Assembly (NCBI RefSeq): GCF_051020765.1
Contig: NC_134929.1
Coordinates: 1,638,786 to 1,702,785 of the forward strand
Length of the DNA: 64,000 bases
DNA from: Lasioglossum baleicum
Lineage: Eukaryota; Arthropoda; Insecta; Hymenoptera; Halictidae
Direction of reading: 5' to 3'
The stretch's first letter is position 1. Every line of letters starts with the position of its first letter. The translations under genes were made by a program, and so were the position numbers. Positions 11,691 to 22,372 of this stretch are shown piece after piece. A model generated the notes under the pieces. The model did not search any database. It was given only the letters and a program-made list of their open reading frames with translations, and was not told the DNA's origin.

Positions 11691-13806
11691 CATAGACTTC
11701 CAAGAACTCTGAGTAAGCCTTTCGGAATTCGTCAGATCGCCGCAACCGGCCGTGCAGAGACTCCAGCGTGCGAAGAGCGATGCGACGAGAGTCCTCCAGT
11801 TCCGGAGGTTTGTTAAATGGTAAGCGTACCATGAACCGACCATCAGATTGACGACGATGGGTTGACAGGAAATGCTTCTCAGTCCGTAGGTCGTCAGCAG
11901 TCTCGGGGATGGACGCGTCGATTTCCTCCTGCTCCCAAAACCTGGTCAGAAATTCTATTAGTTCTCGGTCTACATTGCAATGGTGCACAGGGACTCCGGA
12001 CCTGCCAGCAGCCTCGCTGCCGTCTTCCGATTCGACTCCACCAGTGAGAATCCAGCCGAGAGCCGTCTCCTGTGCCACAGGAGTGTATGGTGGACCTCGC
12101 TTGACCCCCTCCCGGAGGATGAGGTTGTAGGAGTCGGCACCAATTAGGATGTCCACCGGGTCGGCGAGATGATACCCAGGATCGGCGAGTTGCAATCCTT
12201 GGACGTGTGGCCAAGAGGTGAGTGCAGGTAAGTTGCGCGGCCGGTACTGAGAAAGTTCAGGTATAATGTATGCCGGGACTTCGAATCGAGTCTTGCCCCC
12301 ACCATGAGGAGAGATAATCAGCGTGGTTTTTCCCCGAGTGAATTTCACCTTGGCACCTCCGACGCCGAGAAGAGGAACTCGAGCTTGCCTCCTTTTGACG
12401 TCGAGCCGCTGAGCCAGCGACTCTGAGATCAGCGAGACTTCACTGCCGGGATCTATGAGGGATCGAGCTAGGCAGCCTTGCCGCATGGTGCCTGAAACCG
12501 CGACGCGTGCAGTACTTAGTAGAACGGAGGAATTTCGACTCACGGGCTCGGAAGTGTGATGCACGCAGGCTACCGAAGAGGTGGTCTCCTTGGCGGTGGT
12601 GACAGCATCGTGGATCGTGGTATGGTGCTTCCCCTCACACTTCTGACACCTCTTAGATGACTTGCATTCAGTAGATGAATGTTTCCCAAGGCAATTGAAA
12701 CAGAGGTTAAGCGAACGTGCAGCCTCCTTCCTCTCGGCTGGCGTCTTCTCCTGGTATTTACTGCAAAACAGGATGAAATGCTTCTCCTGACAGAGACTGC
12801 AGTGTCTTACCGGAGGGCTGGCCTTGGACACCTGATGGACCTTAGCTGACTTGACAGAAGATTTCTTAGTAGCGGAAGATTCAGCGCGAGATGACGCCTC
12901 CAACCTTTCACAGGTCTGTATTCTACCCTCCATGAATTCTTTCAGTTGTTCCAGGGTTGGCAATTCCTTGGATTTCTTCAGAGAATCCTCCCATTCCCGC
13001 TGAGACTGTTGATCCCATCTCTCGACTGTCAACTCGACGATCCAGTCGACTGCGTTGGTGACGGGTCGACCGAGGTTATCGAGAGCGTCGATGGCGTCGA
13101 ACGTGTCGTCGTACAGTTGCTTCATCTCTTCAGCGGATTCCCTTTTCATGGGAGCCAAGGAAGCAAGCAATTGGATTTGAGCCTGTACGAGACGTCGAGG
13201 ATTCTCGAACCGAGTACTCAACTTCTCCCAGGCGACTTGGAAGTTGTCCGAAGTAGTCTTCACATTTTTAAGAAGCTTGGTAGCACTGCCCTTCATACAA
13301 GCTTTTAAATAATGAAGACGCTCTACCGGGGACAAGGACTTGTCGTTGATGATCAGCGAGGTAAACAGATCGCGAAATGAAGGCCAATCCTTGTATTGAC
13401 CGTCGAACAGGGGGAGACCCATCTTTGGTAACACCGCGCGTGACCTTGGAGGGCTCGTCTCAACAGCCGTTGAGTTTGAATTCGACGGTTCCTTAACGGT
13501 CGCAGCGGCTTCGAGTTCGGAGATCATGTCGAGAAGCATTGCAGCTTGATCCATATAAATTTCATGGGTCTCCTCGTACTCATCGTCCTGAAAGTAGGGG
13601 ATGTCCAGTAATTCAGGATCAGTTCTAGCCGCGAGTCTGATTGCAGAGTCTCCCTGGACGTAATCGGCCCAGAGTTGTTGGACGGATGAGTGACCGGTCC
13701 AAAGCAGGCCCAGAGTAATGTTCGCCTTCCCCCTCTTCTTGATGTTGGTCACGATTCGGGAGAGTCGATGCCCGATAAGTCGCTGATCTCCGACAAGATC
13801 AGCCAT
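11660..13806 (-). pseudogene. BEL-1 gag and protease part, frameshifted into pol
   Basis: From ATG at 13806 the frame encodes a BEL gag (DUF1759-like capsid with FDGQYKDWPSFRDLF near residue 135), a CCHC array (CSLCQEKHFILFC, CFNCLGKHSSTEC, CQKCEGKHHTTIH at about 335-400) and a retropepsin (SLIDPGSEVSLI near 455). It reaches the start of RT at LGHM near residue 710. From there this frame reads nonsense to 11461, while the true RT sequence continues in another frame. The change lies near the run ACATGACAACGACCACC at about 11660-11680 (plus coordinates). Since BEL elements usually have one continuous frame, as BEL-2 does, I read this as a mutation rather than programmed frameshifting. Confidence 0.88.
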
Positions 13807-13879
13807 GATTTTCCGCGCGAAATCGAAGCACTTTTCGTAAGATAACTCAGTTGTTACTTTCTAGCGAATTGCAGCGCGA

Positions 13880-13901
13880 GATCCGGCTCGAAGGACCAAA
13901 A
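13880..13901 (-). other. BEL-1 primer binding site
   Basis: Directly after the 5' LTR end the sense strand reads TTTTGGTCCTTCGAGCCGG. The same core, TGGTCCTTCGAGCCGGAT, follows the 5' LTR of BEL-2 at 45697, which supports it as the tRNA primer site. I do not assign the tRNA species from memory. Confidence 0.8.
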
Positions 13902-14465
13902 TGTTAGGGATCAAGTAGGGGAAAACCATTCACTTAACATCAACAACTTTATTTCTCCACACAGGGAATCGTCAACGGTTAACAGTATTCGAATTTACAC
14001 CTTGTAGCACAACAAACGAGCGCGTTTGATTACTACACTTCACAATAAAGAACAACTTGCAGGATAGAAATTACTTGTTAATTAGTACCCGCACGCTTAG
14101 TTATAAGTAAAGAGATAACTCGCGAAACCGTACAAGATGCGCGTGGTAAAGTGAGAGAGAACGAGATATGACCTTTCTAACGAAGTGCGATAGACAGAGT
14201 GATAACGTAAAATCAATCAGTCGGCCGTTGCCCGTCACAGTCGGGAGAACGATTGGATATCCCGTCGATCGATCAGCCAATCGGAGTTCAGTGCTCTGAT
14301 TCAGTCGATAATCTATCGCAATCGATTCTCGATTGTGCCGGCCAATGATTCCATGAGCCGCGATCGATCCTAGATCTCGCTAACTCTCGGCGTAGCCGCC
14401 TATCGCTGAGCGGCGAAAATATATCGAGCGAGCACGCTGCCAAAGCATCCAGCCAATCCCAAACA
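13902..14465 (-). repeat. BEL-1 5' LTR
   Basis: 564 bp, direct repeat of 7777-8340, ending CCCTAACA in the sense direction and followed by the PBS. Flanked on its outer side by the target duplication CTATA. Confidence 0.93.
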
Positions 14466-14481
14466 CTATAATATTTAAATT

Positions 14482-15628
14482 TTTTGATTCTGCACAGTTA
14501 TTTTCATGTGTGCAGCTCGACGTCGGTCTATTACTTCTTTAATGTTGTAACAGACCTACGTAAAGTAGAACTGTTACGAACAAACCCCTGTCAAACCTCC
14601 ACCGGTTATACACGACAACGCGAATCGAGTAACGTACCACCGGCTTCCTATCAACATAACGAGTATAAGAAGTTATACGTGTAACCGTATATGTGATCAT
14701 TTATCTATTATTAAACTGTGATAGCCAGACGGGCTGAGAATTAACACAAATTGAATCAGTGAATAGTGAATGTGGAGATTCGAGCCTCCATGCAATGGAT
14801 AGCGGACTAGTTTGGATGGAAGGTTAAATGTTCACAAGCGAAATCTGGTAAAAGGAGGGTATATTGAGCTACCTTTCAATACAACGAATATTTATGACTT
14901 CGTAGTCATACCCAAGATGAAATACAATCACAACGCTTTATGTAATCAGTCTTACTGAGTTCCGACTCTCGCAGGTTTGTTTCCTACCGGACGATAACCT
15001 AAGCCCGCCGGCGGACAATCGCCAAGAATCCACGTCTGGTCGCTACGTATTAGATGTTTCGATTAATTATCATGAGGATAACCCTTGATTTAAATCGATA
15101 TATTGTAATGGCTTTCAACAATGGGATATGTAAAGTAACTAAGCAAGTTGGAGAGAAAATTGATCTCACACCGTGTGTGAGTTGATTAATATAATGAAGA
15201 TCCCGGAGGATCCGTTTCACTACCCGTGCGATCGGCTGATAGCTCAGATAATCCGCACGAATGGGAAACGATCCTATTAACGACTGAAACGTGATTGCTA
15301 AGCACGAGCATTTATCCAGTCCGGCCATGTACGGATAGACATGGTCAACGAATACCAGCGATCACGCTCCTTATTATTGAAATGTTCAAAACACCGCAAA
15401 GATCTTTAGGACACGTTTACTACTCGTACGATCTGCTGATTTATCAGATGATACGCACTTATAGAAACGATCACGATACCTCGGAAATTCCGGAACACTT
15501 ACGAGTTGCCCTTCAGCACAGTTTGTGACCTCGGAGCAACTTTCAGTGTCAGTAGAGTCTCCTTGGCTGTGACGATCCAAATATTATATAGAAAACCAAA
15601 TGATTCGTGAATATGTCTCTCAAAGTCG
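14482..15628 (-). repeat. left arm of the inverted structure (contains LTR-A)
   Basis: Reverse complement of 19162-20308. From the centre outward it carries LTR-A (ending TTACA at 14680), a short LTR-B start (TGTTACGAACAAACCCC at about 14575) and a satellite unit fragment at 14482-14545. An extra A near 15408 relative to the right arm shows the arms have begun to diverge. LTR-A sequence recurs, truncated, at 20800-21199. Confidence 0.85.
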
Positions 15629-16740
15629 ATCGACACAATAATGAAACACCAGTAGTGCATAGGTCTGATCTACATGGAGTTTCAGCTGCTTGATCTAGTT
15701 GACAGAACACATTCCCGAATCTAACCGCGAATAACTCACTGTTGAAGCCACTAAATATATCGGAGTGTCCGTACGACGACTTTCACGAATTTAATAGTTG
15801 GGACTCGCTGTCCAGTACGACAAGAAGGAAACTTTAATAAATTCTTTAATCCACGCTTGCTTGTAGCAAGTTACAAAGTTCGGAGCTACGTTACTTGTAC
15901 ATCAATAATTCAACGCAAATGACTACTACGCGGTCACGACTAAATTACGCGAACGGTGATAGGTTTAACTGTGCCACGAAGCGGTTTGCAATCGCGACTC
16001 CTCGGTTTGAGGCGCTTACGTAACGGGGTTGGCTAGACGGTTTGTCTAGTACAACAGGACGGTTTGGCCTCCCGAATACGTACCGGTTATCGTCGAACGG
16101 AGACCTCGCGAACGCGTGCTCACTGAATCGCTTCCAGACGTAGAGTGAGTTCTCGATGGCCCTCATCGATCTCCTTCGATGATTATCGAGTGGGGATCGA
16201 TGCACAACTATGATTAATGGGGAGATCCTGCGATCCTTTACTACGACGAGGATCGCGTATGACGTCATAGATCGCGCCGTGGTAGATACAAATTCTACTC
16301 TCAATGTGCGCGAGGTGTCGATATGTGACCGACACGGTTACATGTACTTCCCCCTTCCCTTTTGAGATCACAGGTGCAGGAGCGCATTCGGAATGCACCT
16401 CGTAATCTATATCATACACTCCCGAAGCTAAATGGCACAACCACCCGGTGATATATGACGGTCGCGGACTAAATGTATCATAGGATTTCCCGCCACGCGT
16501 ATGTGTCGCAACGTGCATAGGATTATTCATGCGACTAGTCATGCCCCGAAAAAGTCCGTAATCCACTCGTATCGTGTCTCGTACGCGGACGAATAATTAA
16601 ACCAAAATGAAAAATTATTGCTGATCTACTCTAAATAAATACATCACGCTTCGCTTGTTATCCTCACAGTTTAAATCAACAGTTTATTCAAATTTCATAT
16701 GCACTGTATTCACCCGTTACTTTCACATCACGCTCGTTGT
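15629..16740 (-). other. region downstream of the pol fragment, no recognised gene
   Basis: In the minus sense this is where an env gene or 3' UTR would lie. Two overlapping frames (16566-16183, 127 codons; 16304-15945, 119 codons) are open, but I see no signal peptide, furin-type site or membrane anchor. I treat them as unproven. Confidence 0.4.
16183..16566 (-). CDS. unrecognised 127-codon ORF downstream of the pol fragment
   Basis: I do not recognise this protein. It starts MDYGLFRGMTSR, has three cysteines and an even spread of residues without low-complexity sequence, and lies 3' of the integrase fragment on the same strand. It could be a remnant of the element's third ORF, or a chance frame in LTR-proximal sequence. 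No transmembrane segment is visible. Confidence 0.2.
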   Translation of the reverse strand: MDYGLFRGMTSRMNNPMHVATHTRGGKSYDTFSPRPSYITGWLCHLASGVYDIDYEVHSECAPAPVISKGKGEVHVTVSVTYRHLAHIESRICIYHGAIYDVIRDPRRSKGSQDLPINHSCASIPTR

Positions 16741-17985
16741 TTACATCTTGCACCGTCGTCGATTGGTAATAGGGCCGTAGACTCGACGCGTGGAATGTCC
16801 CTCGGATGTCTCCAGAGTGGGGCTTTTTAGAACGTAAGTGGCCGGTCCTTTCCTCTGTGTCAACACATACGGACCTTCGTATGGCTGAAAGAATTTAGCT
16901 ATCTGGCGATCTGCGGCGTCTGACACCGGATTTGTCTTAACGAGTACATGATCGCCAATTTTATAACTCGTTTGTTGTTTTCCAGCATTGGCTCTATCGC
17001 ATCGCTTCCGTGCTTTCATTGTCATATGCTGGAATGCGAGTTGTAATTTTGTTCCGTATTGTTCGAGCCCTTCTCTTTCTTTTTCCAGTATATGTTTGAA
17101 CCACTTTGCCCACGGTCGTATGGGCTTTTCTTGTAATCGTAGTTCCGCTGGCGTAAATCCTGTGCTATCATGCACTATCTCATTGCAGCATGTCTCGATT
17201 ACTTCAATCCATTTTGCCCAAGAGGTGTGTTTTTCAGCTCCCAGTGTTCGAAAAATTCGTTCAATTTCTCGATTTACCCGCTCGACTGGATTGCTCTGCG
17301 GGTTTCGAATCGATGACGAGATATGGTGGATCCCTTCCTCCTGTAGAGCCTGCGTCCATTTCCTCGAAGTAAATTGCGTGCCGTGGTCCGTGATAATTTT
17401 CTTCGGTTTACCGTACGTCGGAATATATCGTTTAAATATGCGCGTCAGTGTTGCAGGTGTAGTTGCATTTCGCATTTGGTATAATTTCACTATCTTTGTA
17501 GATAATTCCTCGATTACAAGGATATACTTCACTCCCCCTGTCGATGTAGGCAGAGGGAGGGAGATGTCGTCCTCATAGCCGAGTCTAACCCATAGTTGCC
17601 TCTTTAGTCGGCCGGATTTACTTCTTGTAGCTCCAATTACAAATGCCCCCGTTACCGGCACTGTTGGGCATTTACGTAGTAGCTCTTGGTGCATGTTGTA
17701 CCACGCCTCCGACACTGCTGGGACCGTACTACCGGTATCAATTAAGGCTTTTACAGGGATATCCTCGATTCTCAGTTGTATTTCAGGGCAACGGTCCATT
17801 ACTTTAGCTGGTCGTGTCGGACATCCTCCTTCTAATAGCTCCCGGCGAGTATCTGGGAATAATGAACCGATTTGTAGCTGGATTTCTTCCCCACGTTGTT
17901 CGGTCAGGATGTCATCCACCTGATCAATATCGAACATACCCCGGGCTCTAATCACGACAGAGAAAAAATGGCGGTTATCATTCAC
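16741..17985 (-). pseudogene. Gypsy protease-integrase fragment with RT deleted in frame
   Basis: An uninterrupted 414-codon frame. Residues 1-15 or so are antisense to the gag start and probably not native. Residues about 60-125 are a retropepsin with the catalytic ALIDTGS at 80-86. By residue 140 the frame is already in the integrase core (DISLPLPTSTGG), with ITDHGTQF at about 198-205 and NPVERVNRE at about 232-240, followed by the integrase C-terminal region to about 405. RT, RNase H and the integrase zinc-binding domain, about 700 residues in related elements, are missing without a frame break. The deletion makes the copy non-autonomous. Downstream lies the left arm with LTR-A in the same sense. 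Confidence 0.85.
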
Positions 17986-19170
17986 GAATTAAGGGAAGAG
18001 ATAGCTAGTCTAAAGAATCAATTGAGACAGGTTCAAAGACAGTTAGACAACCAAGTAGGGAATGACGAATTATACGAACGGGTAACCGAACATAAGATTG
18101 AAATGCGTGATTGGCGACGCGAAATTGAGCAGAGATTAGAACTCGAGGGTAAAGTTCACGCGGAAGAAATCGCGAAAGTCCGGAGGGAGGCCTTGGAAAG
18201 ACTAGAGACCCTCCGTGCAAACCAAGAGACGCTTAGGACGAGCGAATACCCAAATGCACGACCGTATGAATATGAAGAACGAACGCGTCACCGTGACCAT
18301 ACGAACGACCACCAAGAAGCCCAACATGGACCGATAGAACGGACTATGCCGCACCCTACGTCCCACAATACATTTGGGTCCCGATGGACAAGCTATAATG
18401 ACTCTGCGAGGCTCGACGCAACTATAGCTGCGGCAGCGCGATCGTTTCGAGTGAAGCCCCAAATGCCAACCTTTGAAGGCAAGACCACCGAAAGGCCGGC
18501 TAAATATCTACGAGAAATGAAAGGATTCGTAGAAGCAACACGTCTACCGGATGATGAATTAAATTTTATTATCACTCAGTCTTTAAAGGGTAATGCCGGA
18601 GAATGGTGGGATATTGTTTCTGATCAGGTCACCACATGGGCTCAGTTCGCAAGGGCGTTGCTAGATCGATTCTGGAGCTCGGCGATTCAAAGAAAGATCC
18701 GTGACAACCTCAGCATGGGTGTGTATCGCCCAGAAGCTGGATCTTCTAGAGTTGCTTACGCCATGAAACTGATAGGAACAGCACGTGACTTACTTCCACG
18801 TCCGACCGATGATGAGATAGTACAGACATTGGCACGGCACTTTACACAGGCAGTTGACGACTGCGTGCTCGGCCAAAACATTCGTACAATAGACGCCTTT
18901 CTATCATTTCTAGAACGCTTCGATAATGGAGGAACTGTAAATCGGCAAAGGCAAGACGAACGTCCCACCAACAACATACGCGATTGGAACCCTCGTAATG
19001 GTCTAGATCGTACGAATCAGGTACCAACGGGAGTCTCACGAACAACGATCCAAGGGAGGTCTAACAATGAATACCAACGACCAGTGGGAGAATATCAACG
19101 AACAAATACAGAACCTCAAGGGTCAAGATACGACAATGCTCGTCCCTGGCAGGATCAGCGACGACTTTGA
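17968..19170 (+). CDS. Gypsy gag-like protein, partial element
   Basis: I take ATG 17968 (AAAAAATGGCGG) as start; the frame is also open back to 17896, but that part overlaps the opposite-strand fragment across the junction. The 400-residue product has a coiled-coil-like N-terminus rich in Glu, Arg and Lys (ELREEIASLKNQLRQVQRQL), then a retrotransposon gag core with MPTFEGKTTERPAKYLREMK, NAGEWWDIV and ALLDRFW at about residues 165-245, and an Arg/Asn/Gln-rich tail. No CCHC knuckle is present before the stop at 19168-19170, and the frame runs straight into the right arm, so the nucleocapsid end and all of pol are missing. It is probably the same family as the fragment at 16741-17985, but the two halves do not overlap enough to prove it. 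Confidence 0.7.
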   Translation: MAVIIHELREEIASLKNQLRQVQRQLDNQVGNDELYERVTEHKIEMRDWRREIEQRLELEGKVHAEEIAKVRREALERLETLRANQETLRTSEYPNARPYEYEERTRHRDHTNDHQEAQHGPIERTMPHPTSHNTFGSRWTSYNDSARLDATIAAAARSFRVKPQMPTFEGKTTERPAKYLREMKGFVEATRLPDDELNFIITQSLKGNAGEWWDIVSDQVTTWAQFARALLDRFWSSAIQRKIRDNLSMGVYRPEAGSSRVAYAMKLIGTARDLLPRPTDDEIVQTLARHFTQAVDDCVLGQNIRTIDAFLSFLERFDNGGTVNRQRQDERPTNNIRDWNPRNGLDRTNQVPTGVSRTTIQGRSNNEYQRPVGEYQRTNTEPQGSRYDNARPWQDQRRL

Positions 19171-20308
19171 GAGACATATTCACGAATCATTTGGTTTTCT
19201 ATATAATATTTGGATCGTCACAGCCAAGGAGACTCTACTGACACTGAAAGTTGCTCCGAGGTCACAAACTGTGCTGAAGGGCAACTCGTAAGTGTTCCGG
19301 AATTTCCGAGGTATCGTGATCGTTTCTATAAGTGCGTATCATCTGATAAATCAGCAGATCGTACGAGTAGTAAACGTGTCCAAAGATCTTTGCGGTGTTT
19401 TGAACATTTCAATAATAAGAAGCGTGATCGCTGGTATTCGATGACCATGTCTATCCGTACATGGCCGGACTGGATAAATGCTCGTGCTTAGCAATCACGT
19501 TTCAGTCGTTAATAGGATCGTTTCCCATTCGTGCGAATTATCTGAGCTATCAGCCGATCGCACGGGTTGTGAAACGGATCCTCCGGGATCTTCATTATAT
19601 TAATCAACTCACACGCTGTGTGAGTTCAATTTTCTCTCCAACTTGCTTAGTTACTTTACATATCCCATTGTTGAAAGCCATTACAATATATCGATTTAAA
19701 TCAAGGGTTATCCTCATGATAATTAATCGAAACATCTAATACGTAGCGACCAGACGTGGATTCTTGGCGATTGTCCGCCGGCGGGCTTAGGTTATCGTCC
19801 GGTAGGAAACAAACCTGCGAGAGTCGGAACTCAGTAAGACTGATTACATAAAGCGTTGTGATTGTATTTCATCTTGGGTATGACTACGAAGTCATAAATA
19901 TTCGTTGTATTGAAAGGTAGCTCAATATACCCTCCTTTTACCAGATTTCGCTTGTGAACATTTAACCTTCCATCCAAACTAGTCCGCTATCCATTGCATG
20001 GAGGCTCGAATCTCCACATTCACTATTCACTGATTCAATTTGTGTTAATTCTCAGCCCGTCTGGCTATCACAGTTTAATAATAGATAAATGATCACATAT
20101 ACGGTTACACGTATAACTTCTTATACTCGTTATGTTGATAGGAAGCCGGTGGTACGTTACTCGATTCGCGTTGTCGTGTATAACCGGTGGAGGTTTGACA
20201 GGGGTTTGTTCGTAACAGTTCTACTTTACGTAGGTCTGTTACAACATTAAAGAAGTAATAGACCGACGTCGAGCTGCACACATGAAAATAACTGTGCAGA
20301 ATCAAAAT
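19162..20308 (+). repeat. right arm of the inverted structure (contains LTR-A)
   Basis: Inverted copy of 14482-15628. It begins CGACTTTGAGAGACATATTC inside the last codons of the gag frame, carries LTR-A to TTACA at 20109, LTR-B start in inverted orientation at about 20110-20215, and the satellite fragment at 20235-20308. A reading frame at 19461-19739 is just the translation of LTR-A, being also open in the other arm. Confidence 0.85.
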
Positions 20309-20799
20309 GCTGCCCGAGAGGTTTGTTCGGGATGCTGCCCGAACGGCAGAGAAGGATGCTGCCCTCTCTGTTTGGCGTGTTCGCTGTCACGCCGGTGGGA
20401 ACTGCCGATGTCGAGGAGGCCGATGCTGCGGACAACTCGACGTCGAGAGCGTGGGAACTAGGAAATAGTACCAGCAATACGTACCGATACTCGGGATGTG
20501 CCCAGGATGCTGCACAGGCTGGAAAAGAGGCCCGTGCCTCGCTTGCATCGCCTTTTATAGGCGGAGGTTGGTGGTGAGGGGAATGGTGCGGGGAGAACGG
20601 ATGTGTGACGTCGAGTTTCCGTATCCGTTAGGATGGCGGAACCTCGACGTCCGTTTCCCGCCGAATGTGGCTCGGAGCGCGGGATCGTACGTAGTGACGC
20701 GTCGTACGCGGACGACGCGTTCGGTAATCTTCGGCGTCGGTCGGCTGTGTTCGGCGCGTGTCTCGTAGTGACAGGCCTGCACCGTACAGGTCTGTTACA
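20309..20799 (-). mobile_element. LTR-C: partial LTR related to the Gypsy-3 LTR
   Basis: On the minus strand it begins TGTAACAGACCTGTACGG at 20799, closely matching the Gypsy-3 LTR start TGTAACAGACCTGCACCG at 60447, and contains a TATA box (CCTATAAAAGG near 20553-20563). Beyond it lie short GATGCTGCCC repeats (20310-20370). It stops abruptly at the right arm, without PBS or coding sequence, so it is a fragment. It abuts an LTR-A fragment in the opposite orientation. Confidence 0.65.
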
Positions 20800-21199
20800 T
20801 CCTCATGATAATTAAATCAAAACATTTAATACGTAGCGACCAGACGTGGATTCTTGGTGATTGTCCGCCGGCGGGCTTAGGTTATCGTCCGGTAGGAAAC
20901 AAAACTGTGAGAGTCGAAACTCAGTAAGACTGATTACATAAAGCGTTGTTATTGTATTTCATTTTGGATATGACTACGAGGTCATAAATATTCGTAGTAT
21001 TGAAAGGTGGCTCAATATACCCTCCTTTTACCAGATTTCGCTTGTGAGCATTTAACCTTCCATCCAAACTAGTCCGCTATCCATTGCATGGAGGCTCGAA
21101 TCTCCACATTCACTATTCACTAACTCAATTTGTGTCTATTCTCAGCCCGTCTGGCTATCACAATTTAATAATAGATTAATAATCAAATATACGGTTACA
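20800..21199 (+). mobile_element. LTR-A: 3' portion of a 5' LTR
   Basis: About 400 bp, closely similar to 19712-20109 and to the left arm in reverse, ending TATACGGTTACA at 21199. Its 5' part is cut off by LTR-C. A PBS follows, so this is the end of a 5' LTR whose element body has been replaced. Confidence 0.75.
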
Positions 21200-21203
21200 T
21201 AAT

Positions 21204-21221
21204 TGGCGCCCAACGTGGGGC
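21204..21221 (+). other. tRNA primer binding site of the LTR-A element
   Basis: TGGCGCCCAACGTGGGGC lies four bases after the LTR end. By recollection, this form is complementary to the 3' end of a lysine tRNA and is common in Gypsy elements and retroviruses. Only a few bases later the sequence becomes LTR-B, so no gag follows. Confidence 0.75.
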
Positions 21222-21225
21222 CCAA

Positions 21226-22372
21226 CGTCACCTCCAAAATACCGCACCGCACCACCACCCCTAACCACCAAACCATCCCTATAAAAGCCGCCGTGAACAG
21301 ATCAAAATCACCTGAGTCTACCAGTAGTCATCCAGGAACCATAACGTGCGATATCCCAGTGTTCTGAGTATACTACCTGTAACCGTTGTCCACGTCTCCG
21401 CCGCCGACTTCGAGCCGTTCGTCGAACGCACCTCCTGGTTATCGGCATCCTGGTTCCGCTGGTGCGAGCGGTGCTCCACCTCGAACACCCGCTGCGTCAC
21501 CGGTCTCTTTCGCTAGGCGCGTCGCCTCCGAGAGCCGACGAACAAGAAGTGGTGCGTCACCCCTTTGACTTCGTTGGAGAACCTCCTGTCCAGTTATCCT
21601 GTACTTCCGCTGGTGCGAGCTGTGCTCCACCTCGAACACCCGGTGCGCACCGGTCACTTTCGCTAGGCGCGTCGCCTCCGAGAGCCGACGAACAAGAGGT
21701 GGTGCGTCACCCTTCGACTTCGTCGGAGAACCACCTGTCCAGTTATCCTGTCTCTCCGCTGGTGCGAGTTATACTCCACCTCGAACGTACCCGGTGAGTC
21801 ACCGGTAAATTCCGTGAGACGTGTCGTCCACGAAATCGGCCGAACTAGAAGTGGTGCGTCACCCTTCGACGTCGCCTAAGAACCGCCTAGAAAGTCACCC
21901 TCGTGAGGCGAGTCGCCCACGAGGCCAGTCGAGCAAGACAAGGTGCGTCACCTTGACCGAACTCCCTGAACGACTGTCCGGAAGTACTTCGATGACCCGT
22001 GCGTCACGGACATCGAAGGACCACGAAAACCCGTCCTAGGTACGGAGATCACGACGACAGTCGTGACCTAACTCTACTCCTGTCTATTCTGCATGGGTCC
22101 TACACCACTCACAGGTTCAGGTAGCACTCTCACGGTCACACGTTCTAAAATCACGGGCACCGTAGCATTAACATCGCGCACCGTATCCTGAGGCACCGTA
22201 TCTTACGCGTCTGAAAGGCAGCGAGCATAATTATATTTGCCCGCAACCGACTCGTCAGTTATTTAACCCGTACCGATTCCGTTCCTCGCGCCGTTCACTC
22301 CCTTCATCGTTTAGGACCCTGGATCGGCGAGCAGTTCAGCACCAAGGAGCACGGACGCGAGGAAACCGAACG
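21226..22372 (+). mobile_element. LTR-B: partial copy in plus orientation with 150-bp repeats
   Basis: From CAACGTCACCTCCAAAAT it matches the reverse complement of 1-460: TATA box (CTATAAAAGCCG at about 21278), leader, and about three 150-bp repeat units starting TCCGCTGGTGCGAG at about 21455, 21606 and 21755. The 5' U3 part seen at 460-637 is missing. After about 21800 the repeats degenerate and the sequence ends at the satellite. Long frames here (for example 21462-21797) are side effects of the repeat period. Confidence 0.6.

Larger units (their letters stand above)
7777..14465 (-). mobile_element. BEL-1: full-length BEL/Pao LTR retrotransposon
   Basis: Two 564-bp direct repeats (7777-8340 and 13902-14465) flank gag-pol coding sequence on the minus strand. 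The 5-bp target duplication CTATA is present at 7772-7776 and 14466-14470. LTRs start TGTTTGGG and end TAACA in the sense direction. I see two differences between the LTRs (7782 C versus 13907 G, and G versus A near 8229/14354), so the insertion is young. The PBS follows the 5' LTR. Coding is split by one frameshift near 11650-11690, so this copy is probably non-autonomous. Confidence 0.93.
14482..20308. mobile_element. large inverted structure of two partial Gypsy copies, head to head
   Basis: Left arm 14482-15628 and right arm 19162-20308 are inverted copies of about 1.15 kb, with only scattered substitutions and single-base indels. Each arm, read outward from the centre, contains LTR-A sequence ending ACGGTTACA (14680 on the minus strand, 20109 on the plus strand), then about 100 bp of LTR-B start, then a piece of the 99-bp satellite. 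The centre holds a minus-strand protease-integrase fragment and a plus-strand gag whose 5' ends face each other near 17940. No internal 5' LTR or PBS exists. The layout is 3' half (-) joined to gag half (+), not a normal element. Confidence 0.8.
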
